Positions 35,601 through 44,382 of a DNA stretch of 46,302 nt are shown here, in pieces (positions within the stretch are counted from its first letter, which is position 1; the number at the start of each line of letters is the position of its first letter). The stretch comes from Flavobacteriales bacterium. Lineage in GTDB: Bacteria > Bacteroidota > Bacteroidia > Flavobacteriales > Flavobacteriaceae. A model generated the notes under the pieces. It saw only the letters and a list, made by a program, of their open reading frames with translations. It was not told where the DNA came from and ran no database searches. The stretch spans positions 1 through 46,302 of the forward strand of contig JAMONO010000040.1 in the NCBI GenBank assembly GCA_027065715.1, in the 5' to 3' direction. The translations under genes were made by a program, and so were the position numbers.

Positions 35601-35770
35601 CCATAGCTATTGCCAAAGGAACCGCCAGCGAGTGGAAAAACGGTTTGGCATGGGTAATTATCGGCGGTTTATTGTCGTCTTTGATGCTGACGGTATATCT
35701 GGTGCCGGTAATGTATTATTTGGTTGATGTAGCCAAACAAAAAACAGCTCGTTTGTTTTCTAAAAAATAA
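32672..35770 (+). CDS. RND-family efflux pump, HAE1-type inner-membrane subunit
   Basis: The 1032-residue protein is an AcrB-like proton-driven drug/hydrophobe exporter. It opens with the family start ISINRPSLIIVLFSVFVLIGYIGYKNLSYELLPDF and has 12 membrane segments arranged as two repeats. The proton-relay residues are present: Asp401-Asp402 in GILVDDATVVLENI and Lys930 in GLVVKNSILIVDF. The length is typical. The large periplasmic porter loops start at about 35 and 560. The tripartite operon lacks an adjacent regulator gene, so control and substrate are unknown. Confidence 0.95.
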   Translation: MNITKISINRPSLIIVLFSVFVLIGYIGYKNLSYELLPDFNQPVIVVKTIYPGAEPEEVETSVSKKIEDALSNLEGIDYIQSKSLPNASIIIANLKYGTDVDFAMQDAQRQIDNIRNDLPDDILSPTMSKVSPSDLPIMSISATGDLPATEFYQKMVDDILPQIKQLKGVAEIDILGGEQREIQVKVDPDKLKLYKVSLSQVVEAINRSGIDIPAGKIKTAKIENSVRLVGKYHDVEEIRNVQVAMPQPGSPVYVKDVANVVDGIKEISSLSRYNGVEGLGLVLKKQGDANAVDVSKLVRAKLKEIENKEKKNNIKFIIADDSTDKTIAAVESVVDDLILAVILVSVVMLLFLRSFRNALIVIVAIPTSLVTAFGVMWIMGFTLNLMTLLAMSLIIGILVDDATVVLENIQRHLDMGKERRQAAFDGRMEIGFSAVAITLVDVIVFLPILFLQVFVADMLKEFSIVVITSTLTSLLVGFTLTPWLASRIGKAEDVKPTNWFNKFLLWFERQLKNFINAYTRQLKWVLNHKAVFGGLMLVLVILTGVLMKQNIIGNELIATGDQGKFSLFLEFDKFTPLKQNNIVSSQVERFLLQQKEVESVFSNIGGPTTSIGSSGVGLPYKSEFTIQLVPDDKRNISTERFMIDLRESLKKEFPSVKFSMTALGLVARSSPIEITLSGSDLNQVKKVADSLKRVIEDIPGADNVQLSVTEGTPELKVIPNRDKLQRLGLNPAYVGFNLRTAFTGNDDATLTDKGTEYPVRIWLEDFDRQNYDDVANLTIVNPKGMPVKVSQIARIEQSKSPSMLERMDRLPSITITADALGRPSGSVADDFKAYVKTHPLPEGIQMAWGSDIKKQIDSFGAMADVLLISLILIYLLLVALYDSFIYPVVVMFAIPAAVIGALLALNLSLSDLSLFTLLGMIMLMGLVVKNSILIVDFTNQLKQRGLSTAEALIEAGKERMRPILMTTFAMVIGMIPIAIAKGTASEWKNGLAWVIIGGLLSSLMLTVYLVPVMYYLVDVAKQKTARLFSKK

Positions 35771-35800
35771 TTGTTCATAGTTTTGGTTAATTGTGATAAT

Positions 35801-35834
35801 AGAGACTGTCTGTTTGTCAATATAGGCAGTCTCT
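35801..35834 (+). terminator. Terminator after the efflux operon
   Basis: A 10-bp stem (35801-35810 with 35825-35834, one G-T pair; AGAGACTG paired with CAGTCTCT) is followed by TTAAAAAA. The T-run is weak. Confidence 0.6.
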
Positions 35835-35851
35835 TTAAAAAATATTTTGAA

Positions 35852-36292
35852 ATGAAATTGAAATTTGTTTTTATTATTCCCATTCTATTTTTTACGATAA
35901 CGGGTTTTAAATTATTACCGGTATCCAAATTACAAATTGAAATATACAATTTACGCAATTCCAAAGGACAGTTAGTCGTATTGTTGTATAACACAAAAGG
36001 AAGCATACCCGATAAGAGTTTTTCAAAATATTACAGAAAAAAAATTGTCCGAATTGACAACCAAACAGCGTATGTCGAATTTGACAATTTGCCTGCCGGT
36101 AGTTATGCCGTCAATTTTTTTCACGATGAAAACAGCAATGGAAAACTCGATAAAGGTTTTGTCAAACCCAAAGAAGGATTCGGATTGAGCCGGTTTCAAT
36201 CGGTTAATCTGTTTAATCGTCCCGATTTTGACAAAGCGGCTATTGAAATAAAACACGATACTTTAATCAGAATTAAAACCATATATCTGTAA
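35852..36292 (+). CDS. DUF2141 domain protein
   Basis: The start is set at ATG 35852, giving 146 residues with a signal peptide-like segment (MKLKFVFIIPILFFTITGF). The in-frame ATG at 35771 falls before the terminator hairpin and is rejected. The body matches DUF2141: KLQIEIYNLRNSKGQLVVLLYN, LPAGSYAVNFFHDENSNGKLDKGF and the PKEGFGLS segment. The DxNxNGKLD run resembles a calcium-binding loop. The protein is secreted or periplasmic and of unknown function; it is a single-gene unit. Confidence 0.8.
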   Translation: MKLKFVFIIPILFFTITGFKLLPVSKLQIEIYNLRNSKGQLVVLLYNTKGSIPDKSFSKYYRKKIVRIDNQTAYVEFDNLPAGSYAVNFFHDENSNGKLDKGFVKPKEGFGLSRFQSVNLFNRPDFDKAAIEIKHDTLIRIKTIYL

Positions 36293-36370
36293 TTGTTTCA
36301 ATAAAAAAATATATGTTTATCATATCAACATAAAGAAAAAGTGTAAACTAATCTTTTTTAACTAACCGTT

Positions 36371-37234
36371 ATGACAACCGATAGTAACAGAATTCTAAAT
36401 TATCAAACCAAAAAGAAAATATCGCTGTATTCCATACTTGTAAATACTTTTTTGTCCGTATTAAAAATTGTAGGCGGAAAGTTTTCGGGCAGTGCAGCCT
36501 TAACTGCCGACGGGGTCCATTCTTTATCCGATTTGGCGGCTTCGTTCAGTGTATATATAGGTATTTTAATTTCAAATAAAAAATCCAAGCGTTTTCCGTT
36601 TGGTTTATACAAAGTAGAAAATTTGGTGGCACTCATCAGCGCTTTTGCCATCTTTTTTGCAGGTTATGAAATTGTCAAAGATGTATTTTTTGGCAAACCG
36701 ATTGAGATGAAAAATCTGTATATTGCTTTGGGTGTTATTGTTATAACTGTTTTGACAACTTATATTTATGCCAAATATGAAGAAAATATGGCGGAAAAAC
36801 TCAATTCGCCTATTCTAAAAGCCGATGCTGCTCATATAAAAGCCGATTTTTATACCGCCTTGGTGGTGCTTGCCGGTATTTTGTTTAAATATTACGGTAT
36901 TGAATGGGGCGAAAAAGCAGCGGTTCTTATTGTAGTATTTTTTATTTTTCACAGCGGCTACGAAATTTTAAAAGATGCCGTTATGGTTCTGCTCGATGCC
37001 GCTATTGACGATGAAACCATAGCACAAGTGGAAGAAATATTAAAAAATGATAAAAGAGTAAATAGAGTTATCAGAATTTCGGGACGTAATTCGGGAAGTT
37101 TTAAATTTTTGCAACTGGATTTGGATTTAAAAACCGAATCACTTTTTGAAGCACATGAATTGGCTCATCAAATTGAAGATGACATTATAAAGAAAATGCC
37201 TTTTGTTGAAAAAGTGGTTGTGCACTATGAATAA
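36371..37234 (+). CDS. Cation diffusion facilitator family transporter
   Basis: The 287-residue inner-membrane protein exports divalent metal such as zinc, iron or manganese. Metal-site residues are visible in the two classical helices: Asp47, His50 and Asp54 (ADGVHSLSD) and His155 and Asp159 (ADAAHIKAD). About six membrane segments span residues 20-205. The C-terminal 80 residues form the ferredoxin-like cytoplasmic dimerisation domain (ENDKRVNRVIRISGRNSGSF type). It converges with the pyruvate:ferredoxin oxidoreductase gene across a shared terminator. Specificity cannot be fixed from sequence. Confidence 0.92.
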   Translation: MTTDSNRILNYQTKKKISLYSILVNTFLSVLKIVGGKFSGSAALTADGVHSLSDLAASFSVYIGILISNKKSKRFPFGLYKVENLVALISAFAIFFAGYEIVKDVFFGKPIEMKNLYIALGVIVITVLTTYIYAKYEENMAEKLNSPILKADAAHIKADFYTALVVLAGILFKYYGIEWGEKAAVLIVVFFIFHSGYEILKDAVMVLLDAAIDDETIAQVEEILKNDKRVNRVIRISGRNSGSFKFLQLDLDLKTESLFEAHELAHQIEDDIIKKMPFVEKVVVHYE

Positions 37235-37285
37235 ATAATACCAACTTGATTTTATTAACCGAATCAGATAATGTTTTTACAGAAT

Positions 37286-37318
37286 AAGAACAGGCGAGCC
37301 TCCGGCTCGCCTGTTCTT
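37286..37318. terminator. Bidirectional terminator between converging genes
   Basis: A perfect 15-bp inverted repeat (37286-37300 with 37304-37318, loop TCC) is the strongest GC-rich hairpin of the window. It lies between the ends of the metal transporter and the pyruvate oxidoreductase genes and can serve both. Confidence 0.85.
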
Positions 37319-37341
37319 GATGTATTATGGTCAAATCCCTT

Positions 37342-40300
37342 TTACAGTTTGGAAAGCAGTTCTAATCTTTCCCAGCGCGAATTGATTTCGGCTTGTAACA
37401 TGTCAGCCAACATTTTGGCTCTTTCGGGATTGGCTTTTTTTACACGGGCAAATCGTGCTTCTTTATCGATAAGTTCCGTAACTGGAATGCTAGGTGCTTT
37501 ACTGTCCAACTGGAATCGTTTTCCGGCAGGTTTGCGCGGGTCATATCTAAATAGCGGCCAATAGCCTGATTTAACTGCCAGTTCTTGGTGGTCGGCACCA
37601 TCACCCATATCATAGCCGTGTTCAATACAATGTGAATAAGCTATCAAAATAGAAGGTCCGTCGTATTCGGCGGCTTCTTTAATGGCTTTTAAGGCTTGTT
37701 GATCTTTGGCACCGCTGGCTATTTGAGCTACATATACATTGCCATAAGCTACTGCTTGCAGTGCGATGTCTTTTTTGGGTATTTCTTTACCGGCTACTTG
37801 GAATTTGGCACTGGCACCCGTAGGGGTAGCTTTCGATGCTTGTCCGCCGGTGTTGGAATATACTTCGGTATCCATAACCAAAATGTTGATATTTTCACCG
37901 CTGGCAATGGCATGATCTAATCCGCCGTAACCTATATCGTATGCCCAGCCGTCTCCTCCGAATATCCAGATGTATTTTTTACGCAAATCGTCGGCTAAAA
38001 CCATCAAACGACGGGCATCATCACTGTCTATGTCTTTAATAGCTTCACGCACTTGTCTGATATATTCAAGTTGTTGTTCTTTTTGAGTTTCGTCCGATTC
38101 GGGATTGTTCAAAATGGCTTCGACCAATTCGGAACCGATAACGTCTTCAAAACGTTTGAGCAAGGTGCGTGCGGTTTTTTGTTTTTCGGTTAGTGCCAGT
38201 CGCATACCCAATCCGTATTCGGCGTTATCTTCAAACAATGAGTTTGCCCAAGCGGGACCTTGTCCTCGGTCGTTTTGACTGTAAGGTGTGGTTGGCAAGT
38301 TACCGCCGTAAATAGAGGAGCAACCTGTGGCGTTGGCTATTAATGAGCTGTCGCCGTATAATTGAGTTACTTCTTTGATGTATGGAGTTTCACCACAACC
38401 GGGGCAAGCACCGGAATATTCAAACAAGGGTTGTAAAAATTGAACGTTTTTAACGGTTGAAGTTTTTAGTTTTTTACGGTCATACCAAGGTAAATCGACA
38501 AAGTAATCCCATAATTTTTGTTCAACAGGTTGCACTTCCATACGCGGGTGCATATTGATGGCTTTAAAACCGGGTTCGGTTTTACTTTCTGCCGGACACA
38601 CATTAACACATAGCGTACAACCGGTGCAGTGTTCGGGATCGACAGACAAAACATACGTATCAACGCCTTCGTAACGTCCTTTTATTTTGGTTGATTTGAA
38701 ACCTTCGGGGGCGTCAGCCAAGGCTTCTACATCGATTATTTTGGCACGTATGGCGGCATGAGGACAGATATGCACGCATTTGTTACACTGGGTACACAAT
38801 TCGGTATCGTCCCAAGTGGGAACAAAATCTGCAATGTTTGATTTTTCGTATTTAGCCGTTCCGGTAGGGAAAGTTCCGTCGGCTTCGAACGCACTAACAG
38901 GTAAACTGTCGCCTTCACCGGCATAAATTTTACCCAAAACATCTAAAACATATTCGGGCGCATCTTGGTGCATAACGCTTTCGAGGGCTCTATCGGAAGT
39001 TACTTGTTTCGGATAATCAACTTGTTGCAAATATTCCAAAGATTTATCAATGGCGTTAAAGTTCATTTGAACAACGGCATCGCCTTTGTGCGAATAGGAT
39101 TTGACAACGGCGTCTTTGATTTTTTGGATAGCTTCGTCTTGGGGTAAAATGCCCGAAATAGCAAAGAAACAGGTTTGCAATACCGTATTGGTTCTACGTC
39201 CCAATTTGGCTTCAAAAGCAACACGAGAGGCATCGACTACGTAGAATTTTAATTCGCGATCAATGATTTCTTTTTGAATTTCTTTGGGCAACTGATCCCA
39301 AATTTCGTCAGCTGTAAAAGGTGAATTTAACAAGAGTGTTCCTCCTTTTTTGACATTTTTTACAAAATTGTATTTTTGAACAAAGTTAAATTGATGAATA
39401 GCGACAAAATCGGCTTCGTCAATTAAATAAGTCGATTGTATAGGGTCGGGACCAAAGCGTAGATGTGATACCGTGCGGGCTCCGGCTTTTTTACTGTCGT
39501 AAACAAAGTAACCTTGCACGTAGTTGTCGGTGGTTTGTCCTATAATTTTGATAGAGTTTTTGTTTGCCGAAACGGTTCCGTCCGAACCCAGACCAAAGAA
39601 CATAAAACTTTTGTTGTTGTTGGTTACCTTAAAGTTGTCGTCTTTGTCTATGCTGGTATAACTTACATCATCGACAATACCGACGGTAAAATGATTTTTG
39701 GGTTTGTCTTTTGTCAATTCGTCAAAAATACCTTTGACGTGTGTCGGGTTGAATTCTTTGGAAGACAATCCGTAGCGACCTCCTACAATTTGAGGCATAT
39801 TTCTGTCGGATTCGACAAAAGCATTAACGGTATCCATGTATAAAGGTTCGCCAATACTTCCTGATTCTTTGGTTCTGTCCAATACCGCAATTTTTTTGAC
39901 ACTTTTCGGGATAGCTTCAATAAAATCTTTGATAGAGAAAGGTCGGTATAAACGAACGACCAATACACCGACTCTTTCGCCGTTTTTGTTCATTTGTTCT
40001 ACGGTTTCCAAAGCGGCACCCATACCCGAACCCATGATGATAATTATACGTTCGGCATCGGGAGCTCCGTAGTATTGGTATAATTTGTAGCGGCGTCCGG
40101 TCAGTTCATAAAATTTGTCAAAAGCTTTTTGAACAGCACCCGGAACTTTTTCGTAATACGGGTTGGAACGTTCTCTGTTTTGAAAGAAAACATCGGGGTT
40201 TTGTGAAGAACCTCGCAATTTGGGTCTATCGGGATCCAGTGCCCGAACTTTGTGTTCCATAACTTTGTCTTCGGGTATCATTTCTTTCAAAACATCGTCG

Positions 40301-40866
40301 GGTATTGCGTCTATTTTTTGAATTTCGTGCGAAGTTCTAAATCCGTCAAAAATATTTAAAAACGGGACGCGTGTGTTTAATGAAGCCACTTGTGCCAAAA
40401 GTGCCATATCTTGGGCTTCTTGCACCGAACCGCCAAACAGCATGGCAAAACCGGTTTGTCGGGTTGCCATAACGTCCGAATGGTCGCCGAAGATAGACAA
40501 AGCGTGGGTGGCTACGGTTCGGGCGGCAATATGAAAAACAGTCGGTAATAATTCGCCGGCTATTTTATACATATTGGGTATCATCAGCAACAAACCTTGT
40601 GAGGCTGTAAAGGTAGTGGTTAAGGCACCTCCTTGCAAAGCACCGTGGACGGCACCCGAGGCACCTCCTTCACTTTGCATTTCGATAACACGAGGGACCT
40701 CTCCCCATATATTTTTTTCTCCTTTGGCACTCAGTGCGTCGGCATGTTCGCCCATGGGAGAAGACGGTGTAATAGGGTAGATAGCACATACTTCATTTAT
40801 CTTGTGTGCTACTCTGGCTACCGCTTCATTTCCGTCACCTATAAATTTAGGAAATTTTTTTGCCAT
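37342..40866 (-). CDS. nifJ: Pyruvate:ferredoxin (flavodoxin) oxidoreductase
   Basis: The 1174-residue single-chain enzyme converts pyruvate and CoA to acetyl-CoA and CO2 and passes electrons to ferredoxin or flavodoxin. Pyruvate-binding domains I/II start at the N-terminus (YPITPSSPMGEHAD). Two 4Fe-4S motifs begin at Cys691 (CTQCNKCVHICP) and Cys747 (CTGCTLCVNVCP). A third cluster motif is GACPGCGE near 830, and the thiamine-diphosphate domain contains GDGWAYDIGYGG and the TPTGAS segment. All domains are full length. This enzyme is oxygen-sensitive in most organisms and points to anaerobic or microaerobic metabolism. It is a single-gene unit with a clear -7 box. Confidence 0.97.
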   Translation of the reverse strand: MAKKFPKFIGDGNEAVARVAHKINEVCAIYPITPSSPMGEHADALSAKGEKNIWGEVPRVIEMQSEGGASGAVHGALQGGALTTTFTASQGLLLMIPNMYKIAGELLPTVFHIAARTVATHALSIFGDHSDVMATRQTGFAMLFGGSVQEAQDMALLAQVASLNTRVPFLNIFDGFRTSHEIQKIDAIPDDVLKEMIPEDKVMEHKVRALDPDRPKLRGSSQNPDVFFQNRERSNPYYEKVPGAVQKAFDKFYELTGRRYKLYQYYGAPDAERIIIIMGSGMGAALETVEQMNKNGERVGVLVVRLYRPFSIKDFIEAIPKSVKKIAVLDRTKESGSIGEPLYMDTVNAFVESDRNMPQIVGGRYGLSSKEFNPTHVKGIFDELTKDKPKNHFTVGIVDDVSYTSIDKDDNFKVTNNNKSFMFFGLGSDGTVSANKNSIKIIGQTTDNYVQGYFVYDSKKAGARTVSHLRFGPDPIQSTYLIDEADFVAIHQFNFVQKYNFVKNVKKGGTLLLNSPFTADEIWDQLPKEIQKEIIDRELKFYVVDASRVAFEAKLGRRTNTVLQTCFFAISGILPQDEAIQKIKDAVVKSYSHKGDAVVQMNFNAIDKSLEYLQQVDYPKQVTSDRALESVMHQDAPEYVLDVLGKIYAGEGDSLPVSAFEADGTFPTGTAKYEKSNIADFVPTWDDTELCTQCNKCVHICPHAAIRAKIIDVEALADAPEGFKSTKIKGRYEGVDTYVLSVDPEHCTGCTLCVNVCPAESKTEPGFKAINMHPRMEVQPVEQKLWDYFVDLPWYDRKKLKTSTVKNVQFLQPLFEYSGACPGCGETPYIKEVTQLYGDSSLIANATGCSSIYGGNLPTTPYSQNDRGQGPAWANSLFEDNAEYGLGMRLALTEKQKTARTLLKRFEDVIGSELVEAILNNPESDETQKEQQLEYIRQVREAIKDIDSDDARRLMVLADDLRKKYIWIFGGDGWAYDIGYGGLDHAIASGENINILVMDTEVYSNTGGQASKATPTGASAKFQVAGKEIPKKDIALQAVAYGNVYVAQIASGAKDQQALKAIKEAAEYDGPSILIAYSHCIEHGYDMGDGADHQELAVKSGYWPLFRYDPRKPAGKRFQLDSKAPSIPVTELIDKEARFARVKKANPERAKMLADMLQAEINSRWERLELLSKL

Positions 40867-40910
40867 AGTATTTTATTTTTTGTTTTGATTAAACTTTATT
40901 CTTAAACACA

Positions 40911-40918
40911 CAAAGGTA
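40911..40918 (-). promoter_or_regulatory. Candidate -7 box for the pyruvate:ferredoxin oxidoreductase gene
   Basis: The minus strand reads TACCTTTG, the most typical Bacteroidota -7 sequence, 45 bases before the start codon. The -33 region is a T/A-rich stretch without TTG. Confidence 0.5.
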
Positions 40919-40982
40919 TAAAACTATTTTGCTAAAAAAATGATTTTGGACTTTATTTGACAAAATTTACCTTAAATTAATA

Positions 40983-42056
40983 TTATCGGGTGAGGGCATA
41001 TATGGCAAAACTGCCCAACCAGTGTCCGCCTTCGTAAGAGTCGTTTGTCAAATAGGGTAAAGAATGTTGTATATGCCGGTTTCCCAATGAGATAAGATGT
41101 TTGAATCGGGGATATTGTTTTGCCAATCCGAAAAATACCCAAGCACGACTAAAATTTAGTCCGTCCAAGTGCACCAAATGTCCGTCTTTTCGGTCGCTGA
41201 CGATGCCCGGTGTCATATTAAAATTATTGTGTGCCAGTTGCGGAATGAATTTGTTTATCCATTTTAAAAATTCTGAACGGGGTAATATTCTTCGCATCAA
41301 ATCGACTTCTTCCAAACAAGGTGATAAAAAATCGTGTCCGCTCGGTTCCCATGTAAGCGGGCAATTTTGGTCGTTATAAAAGAAATCTCTACTTCGTTTT
41401 TCAATGGTTTTTAGCAACAGACTATCTTGTGCGGCTCGGGCATAATCGTAGGCAAATGCCATGGCAAAGGCGGTATTGCCGTGAGTTCCAACTCTTATAG
41501 GGTATTGCAATTTTTTTAGATATTGCGTCATTTTGCGGGCTATCGTTTGTGACAAGGGTTTTAGGTTGTTTTCAAGTTTTCGGGCTAAGGGTTCGTTCCA
41601 TGTGTGTAGTTCTTCGGAAAGCTTGAGTAACCATGCCCAACCGTAGGTTCGTTCAAAATTTTGATTGTTTTTAAGGTCAAAATAGGCTAGTTCTTGTTTT
41701 ATTTTTTCGGGTGTTATTCTTTTTTCTAACAGTTTTTTGATACAGTCGGCTTGACGGAGTTGCGGAAATTTTTTGATAAGTTTTACTAACGACCAGTGTC
41801 CGTGAACAGCCGAGTGCCAATCAAAACAGCCGTAAAAAACGGGATGTAACTCGGCGGGTGTTTTGAGTTCGTTTTTATTGTTGAGCACTTGTCCCGGTTT
41901 GTTGGGATATTCTCGGTCTATACATTTCAATGGCAGTTGAGCCAGTTTTTGAGCGGTTTGCAATTGTAATTTAAGTGGTTGCAGCTTGAAGGTCTTGGGG
42001 CTTTGTCCTTGCAAGTTTATGACAAGAAAACCGAGCAAAAGCATGATGTTTTTCAT
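40983..42056 (-). CDS. DUF2891 family protein
   Basis: The 357-residue protein has a signal-like N-terminus (MLLLGFLVINLQGQ) and is probably periplasmic. Conserved DUF2891 segments include IDREYPNKPGQVL, HPVFYGCFDWHSAVHGHWSLVKL, YGWAWLLKLSEELHTW, HGNTAFAMAFAYDYAR and SHLAYLT-like terminal segments, rich in His, Trp and aromatic residues that suggest a carbohydrate-active alpha/alpha fold. The catalytic role is not known to me. It lies 17 bases downstream of the M1 peptidase gene and is probably co-transcribed with it. Confidence 0.85.
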   Translation of the reverse strand: MKNIMLLLGFLVINLQGQSPKTFKLQPLKLQLQTAQKLAQLPLKCIDREYPNKPGQVLNNKNELKTPAELHPVFYGCFDWHSAVHGHWSLVKLIKKFPQLRQADCIKKLLEKRITPEKIKQELAYFDLKNNQNFERTYGWAWLLKLSEELHTWNEPLARKLENNLKPLSQTIARKMTQYLKKLQYPIRVGTHGNTAFAMAFAYDYARAAQDSLLLKTIEKRSRDFFYNDQNCPLTWEPSGHDFLSPCLEEVDLMRRILPRSEFLKWINKFIPQLAHNNFNMTPGIVSDRKDGHLVHLDGLNFSRAWVFFGLAKQYPRFKHLISLGNRHIQHSLPYLTNDSYEGGHWLGSFAIYALTR

Positions 42057-42073
42057 CGTTGAGTTTTATGGAA

Positions 42074-44347
42074 TTAAAATTTGGATTTTTCTTTGAGTTT
42101 TTCAAATTCGGATTTTGTTTTTTGTTTAGGCCATACATTGTTGGACATGTCAATATCGGCGGTTAGATTTTCGGGGTCTAATTCAATTTTGACAATTTCT
42201 TTTTGCGAAGCTATCAGTTTGCTTACTTTTTTGTCGTTGAAACGCCAAATTTTGGCAGGGATAATTATTTGTTTGCTACTTCCGTCTTTGTATGTCAATT
42301 TTAAAATAGCAGGCATAACCAATTCGCCGTTTTGTACCAATTCGATACGATAAAAATATTTGGGATTTTTTATTTTTTTAATTTCTTCTTTGGTAAAGTT
42401 TTCGTGCAAAAAGGCTTTTAAATTTTTGGCTCTATTCAAAACGTTTTTTTTCGATTTTAAGTCGGGGGTAAAATCGGGGCTGTCTTCGGTTATTAACGAA
42501 ACGTATGGAGGGAAGTCGGATACTTTCATGCCATACATTTTTGCCATTCGTTTGATTCGTTCGGTGGGTTTGTCGGTTACATAAAATCGTTGTACTTTGT
42601 TAATGCCCATTTCGTTTACGCGAGTTGTAAACCACCAACCGCGCCAAAACCAATCCAGGTCGATGGCTGAGGCGTCTTCAAAGGTTCTAAAAAAATCGGC
42701 GGGTTCGGGGTGTTTAAATTTCCACCGGTTGGCATAGGTTTTAAAAGCTTTGTCAAATAATTCATGTCCCATAATGACTTCGCGCAACATGTATAATCCG
42801 GCAGCCGGTTTGCTGTAAGCGGTCATGCTTCGGTTATACATCAGGTCGGAATTGTTCATAATGGGTTGCATTTTGTTTTGGTCGCCTTTCATAAAGGGGA
42901 CAATTTGTTTGGGATAACCGCGGGAGTTTAATTTAAAGCCCAATTCTTTTTCAAAAGCTTGTTCTGCCAATAGTTCGGTAAAAGTGTTTAGTCCTTCATC
43001 CATCCACATCCATTGTCGTTCGTCCGAATTGACAATCATGGGGAACCAGTTGTGTCCGACTTCGTGTGTTATTACTTTGATCATGCCGTTGCGGGTTCTG
43101 TCGGAGTATTTGCCGTTTTGGTCGGGGCGACCGTAGTTCCAGCATATCATAGGGTATTCCATACCTTGTCGAAAGGCATTGACCGAAATGGCTTTGTGAT
43201 ATGGATAATCAAACAAATGTTTGGAATATTGTTTTAAAGTATTGGCTACGGTCCTTGTCGAATATTTTTGCCATAGCGGTTGGGCTTCTTTGGGATACAT
43301 GGATACTGCCAAAACTTTTTTGCTGTCAAGTTGTACTGCCATGGCGTCATACATAAATTTACGTGAAGATGCAAAAGCAAAATCGCGCACGTTTTCGGCT
43401 ATAAATTTCCAAGTTTTTTTTGCGTTGCTTTTGTGTTTTTCGTTGTTTTCGGCTTCTTTTCGAGTAACAATCATCACGGGTTTATCAAATGTGCGAGTTG
43501 CTTTTAAAAATCGTTCGTATTGGTTGGGTGTCATTACTTCCTTACGGTTGGTTAAAACGCCGGTTCCGTCCAATATGTGATCAGCCGGTGCCGTAATGTT
43601 TACTTTGAAATTGCCAAAGGGTAAGGCAAATTCGCCGGTTTGAATAAATTGCATGTTTTGCCAGCCGTTTACGTCGTCGTAAACTGCCATACGCGGATAA
43701 AATTGGGCTATGATATACAGGTTATTGTCGTCTTTTTTAAAATGTTCAAAGCCCGAACGTCCCCAATCTTCGGCAAAGTTGTTGATATTATACCACCAAT
43801 CTATGTTAAATTTGATTTTGTCGTGAGATTTTAAGACTCGGGGCAAGTCGATACGCATCATGGTGTGATTGATGGTGTAGGGTAGCGGGTTGCCGTTTGT
43901 ATCTGTAACTCGGGTTATGTGGTAACCTCCTTTGTAACCCAAGTTGGTGTATTTTGAAATATATTTTCCCGGACGCAACATTACATTGCTTCCGTCATCT
44001 TTGATTTGGTCGGTATATGAGTTGGGTGCTCGTTTGTTTTGGTCGAGTTGTACCCACAGGTATTCCAAGTCGTCGGGAGAGTTGTTGTAATAGGTTATGG
44101 TTTCGTGTCCGGTTAATTTGGGTTGCTTGCTATCTATTAGTTCTACTTGTATGTCGTAGTCGGCTTTGTTTTGATAGTAAGCATGTCCGGGGGCACCGGC
44201 GGCGTTGCGGTATTCGTTGGGAGGGGGTATTAAATCGGTTATTTGTCTGAATTTACTTGTATTGTAATGTCCGTGAGGAACTTTTTTGTCTTGTGCGTTT
44301 GATAATGTGAAAATAAACAAAATCAATAGAAAAAACTTGGTTTTCAT
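42074..44347 (-). CDS. M1-family zinc metallopeptidase (aminopeptidase)
   Basis: The 757-residue secreted protein has a signal peptide ending LSNAQ (about residue 18). The metalloprotease site is intact: His428-Glu429-Val-Gly-His432, with the third zinc ligand Glu451 19 residues on (HExxH-x18-E), in THEVGHNWFPM ... WMDEGLNTFTELL. The beta-sandwich N-domain shows YYNNSPDDLEYLWVQLDQN. The GAMEN substrate motif is replaced by QGMEYPMICW, as in other secreted Bacteroidota M1 enzymes. It should cleave peptides outside the cytoplasm. It is the first gene of a two-gene unit with the DUF2891 gene. Confidence 0.93.
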   Translation of the reverse strand: MKTKFFLLILFIFTLSNAQDKKVPHGHYNTSKFRQITDLIPPPNEYRNAAGAPGHAYYQNKADYDIQVELIDSKQPKLTGHETITYYNNSPDDLEYLWVQLDQNKRAPNSYTDQIKDDGSNVMLRPGKYISKYTNLGYKGGYHITRVTDTNGNPLPYTINHTMMRIDLPRVLKSHDKIKFNIDWWYNINNFAEDWGRSGFEHFKKDDNNLYIIAQFYPRMAVYDDVNGWQNMQFIQTGEFALPFGNFKVNITAPADHILDGTGVLTNRKEVMTPNQYERFLKATRTFDKPVMIVTRKEAENNEKHKSNAKKTWKFIAENVRDFAFASSRKFMYDAMAVQLDSKKVLAVSMYPKEAQPLWQKYSTRTVANTLKQYSKHLFDYPYHKAISVNAFRQGMEYPMICWNYGRPDQNGKYSDRTRNGMIKVITHEVGHNWFPMIVNSDERQWMWMDEGLNTFTELLAEQAFEKELGFKLNSRGYPKQIVPFMKGDQNKMQPIMNNSDLMYNRSMTAYSKPAAGLYMLREVIMGHELFDKAFKTYANRWKFKHPEPADFFRTFEDASAIDLDWFWRGWWFTTRVNEMGINKVQRFYVTDKPTERIKRMAKMYGMKVSDFPPYVSLITEDSPDFTPDLKSKKNVLNRAKNLKAFLHENFTKEEIKKIKNPKYFYRIELVQNGELVMPAILKLTYKDGSSKQIIIPAKIWRFNDKKVSKLIASQKEIVKIELDPENLTADIDMSNNVWPKQKTKSEFEKLKEKSKF

Positions 44348-44374
44348 GCCTTAATTAATTTTAGGAATATACAA

Positions 44375-44382
44375 CAAAGGTA
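44375..44382 (-). promoter_or_regulatory. Candidate -7 box for the M1 peptidase/DUF2891 operon
   Basis: The minus strand reads TACCTTTG, exactly TAnnTTTG, 28 bases before the start codon. No TTG lies at normal -33 spacing. Confidence 0.5.

Noticed and set aside
35771-35851. Upstream ATG extending the DUF2141 protein by 27 residues
   Set aside because: The extension spans the terminator stem-loop, and the natural signal peptide starts at 35852.
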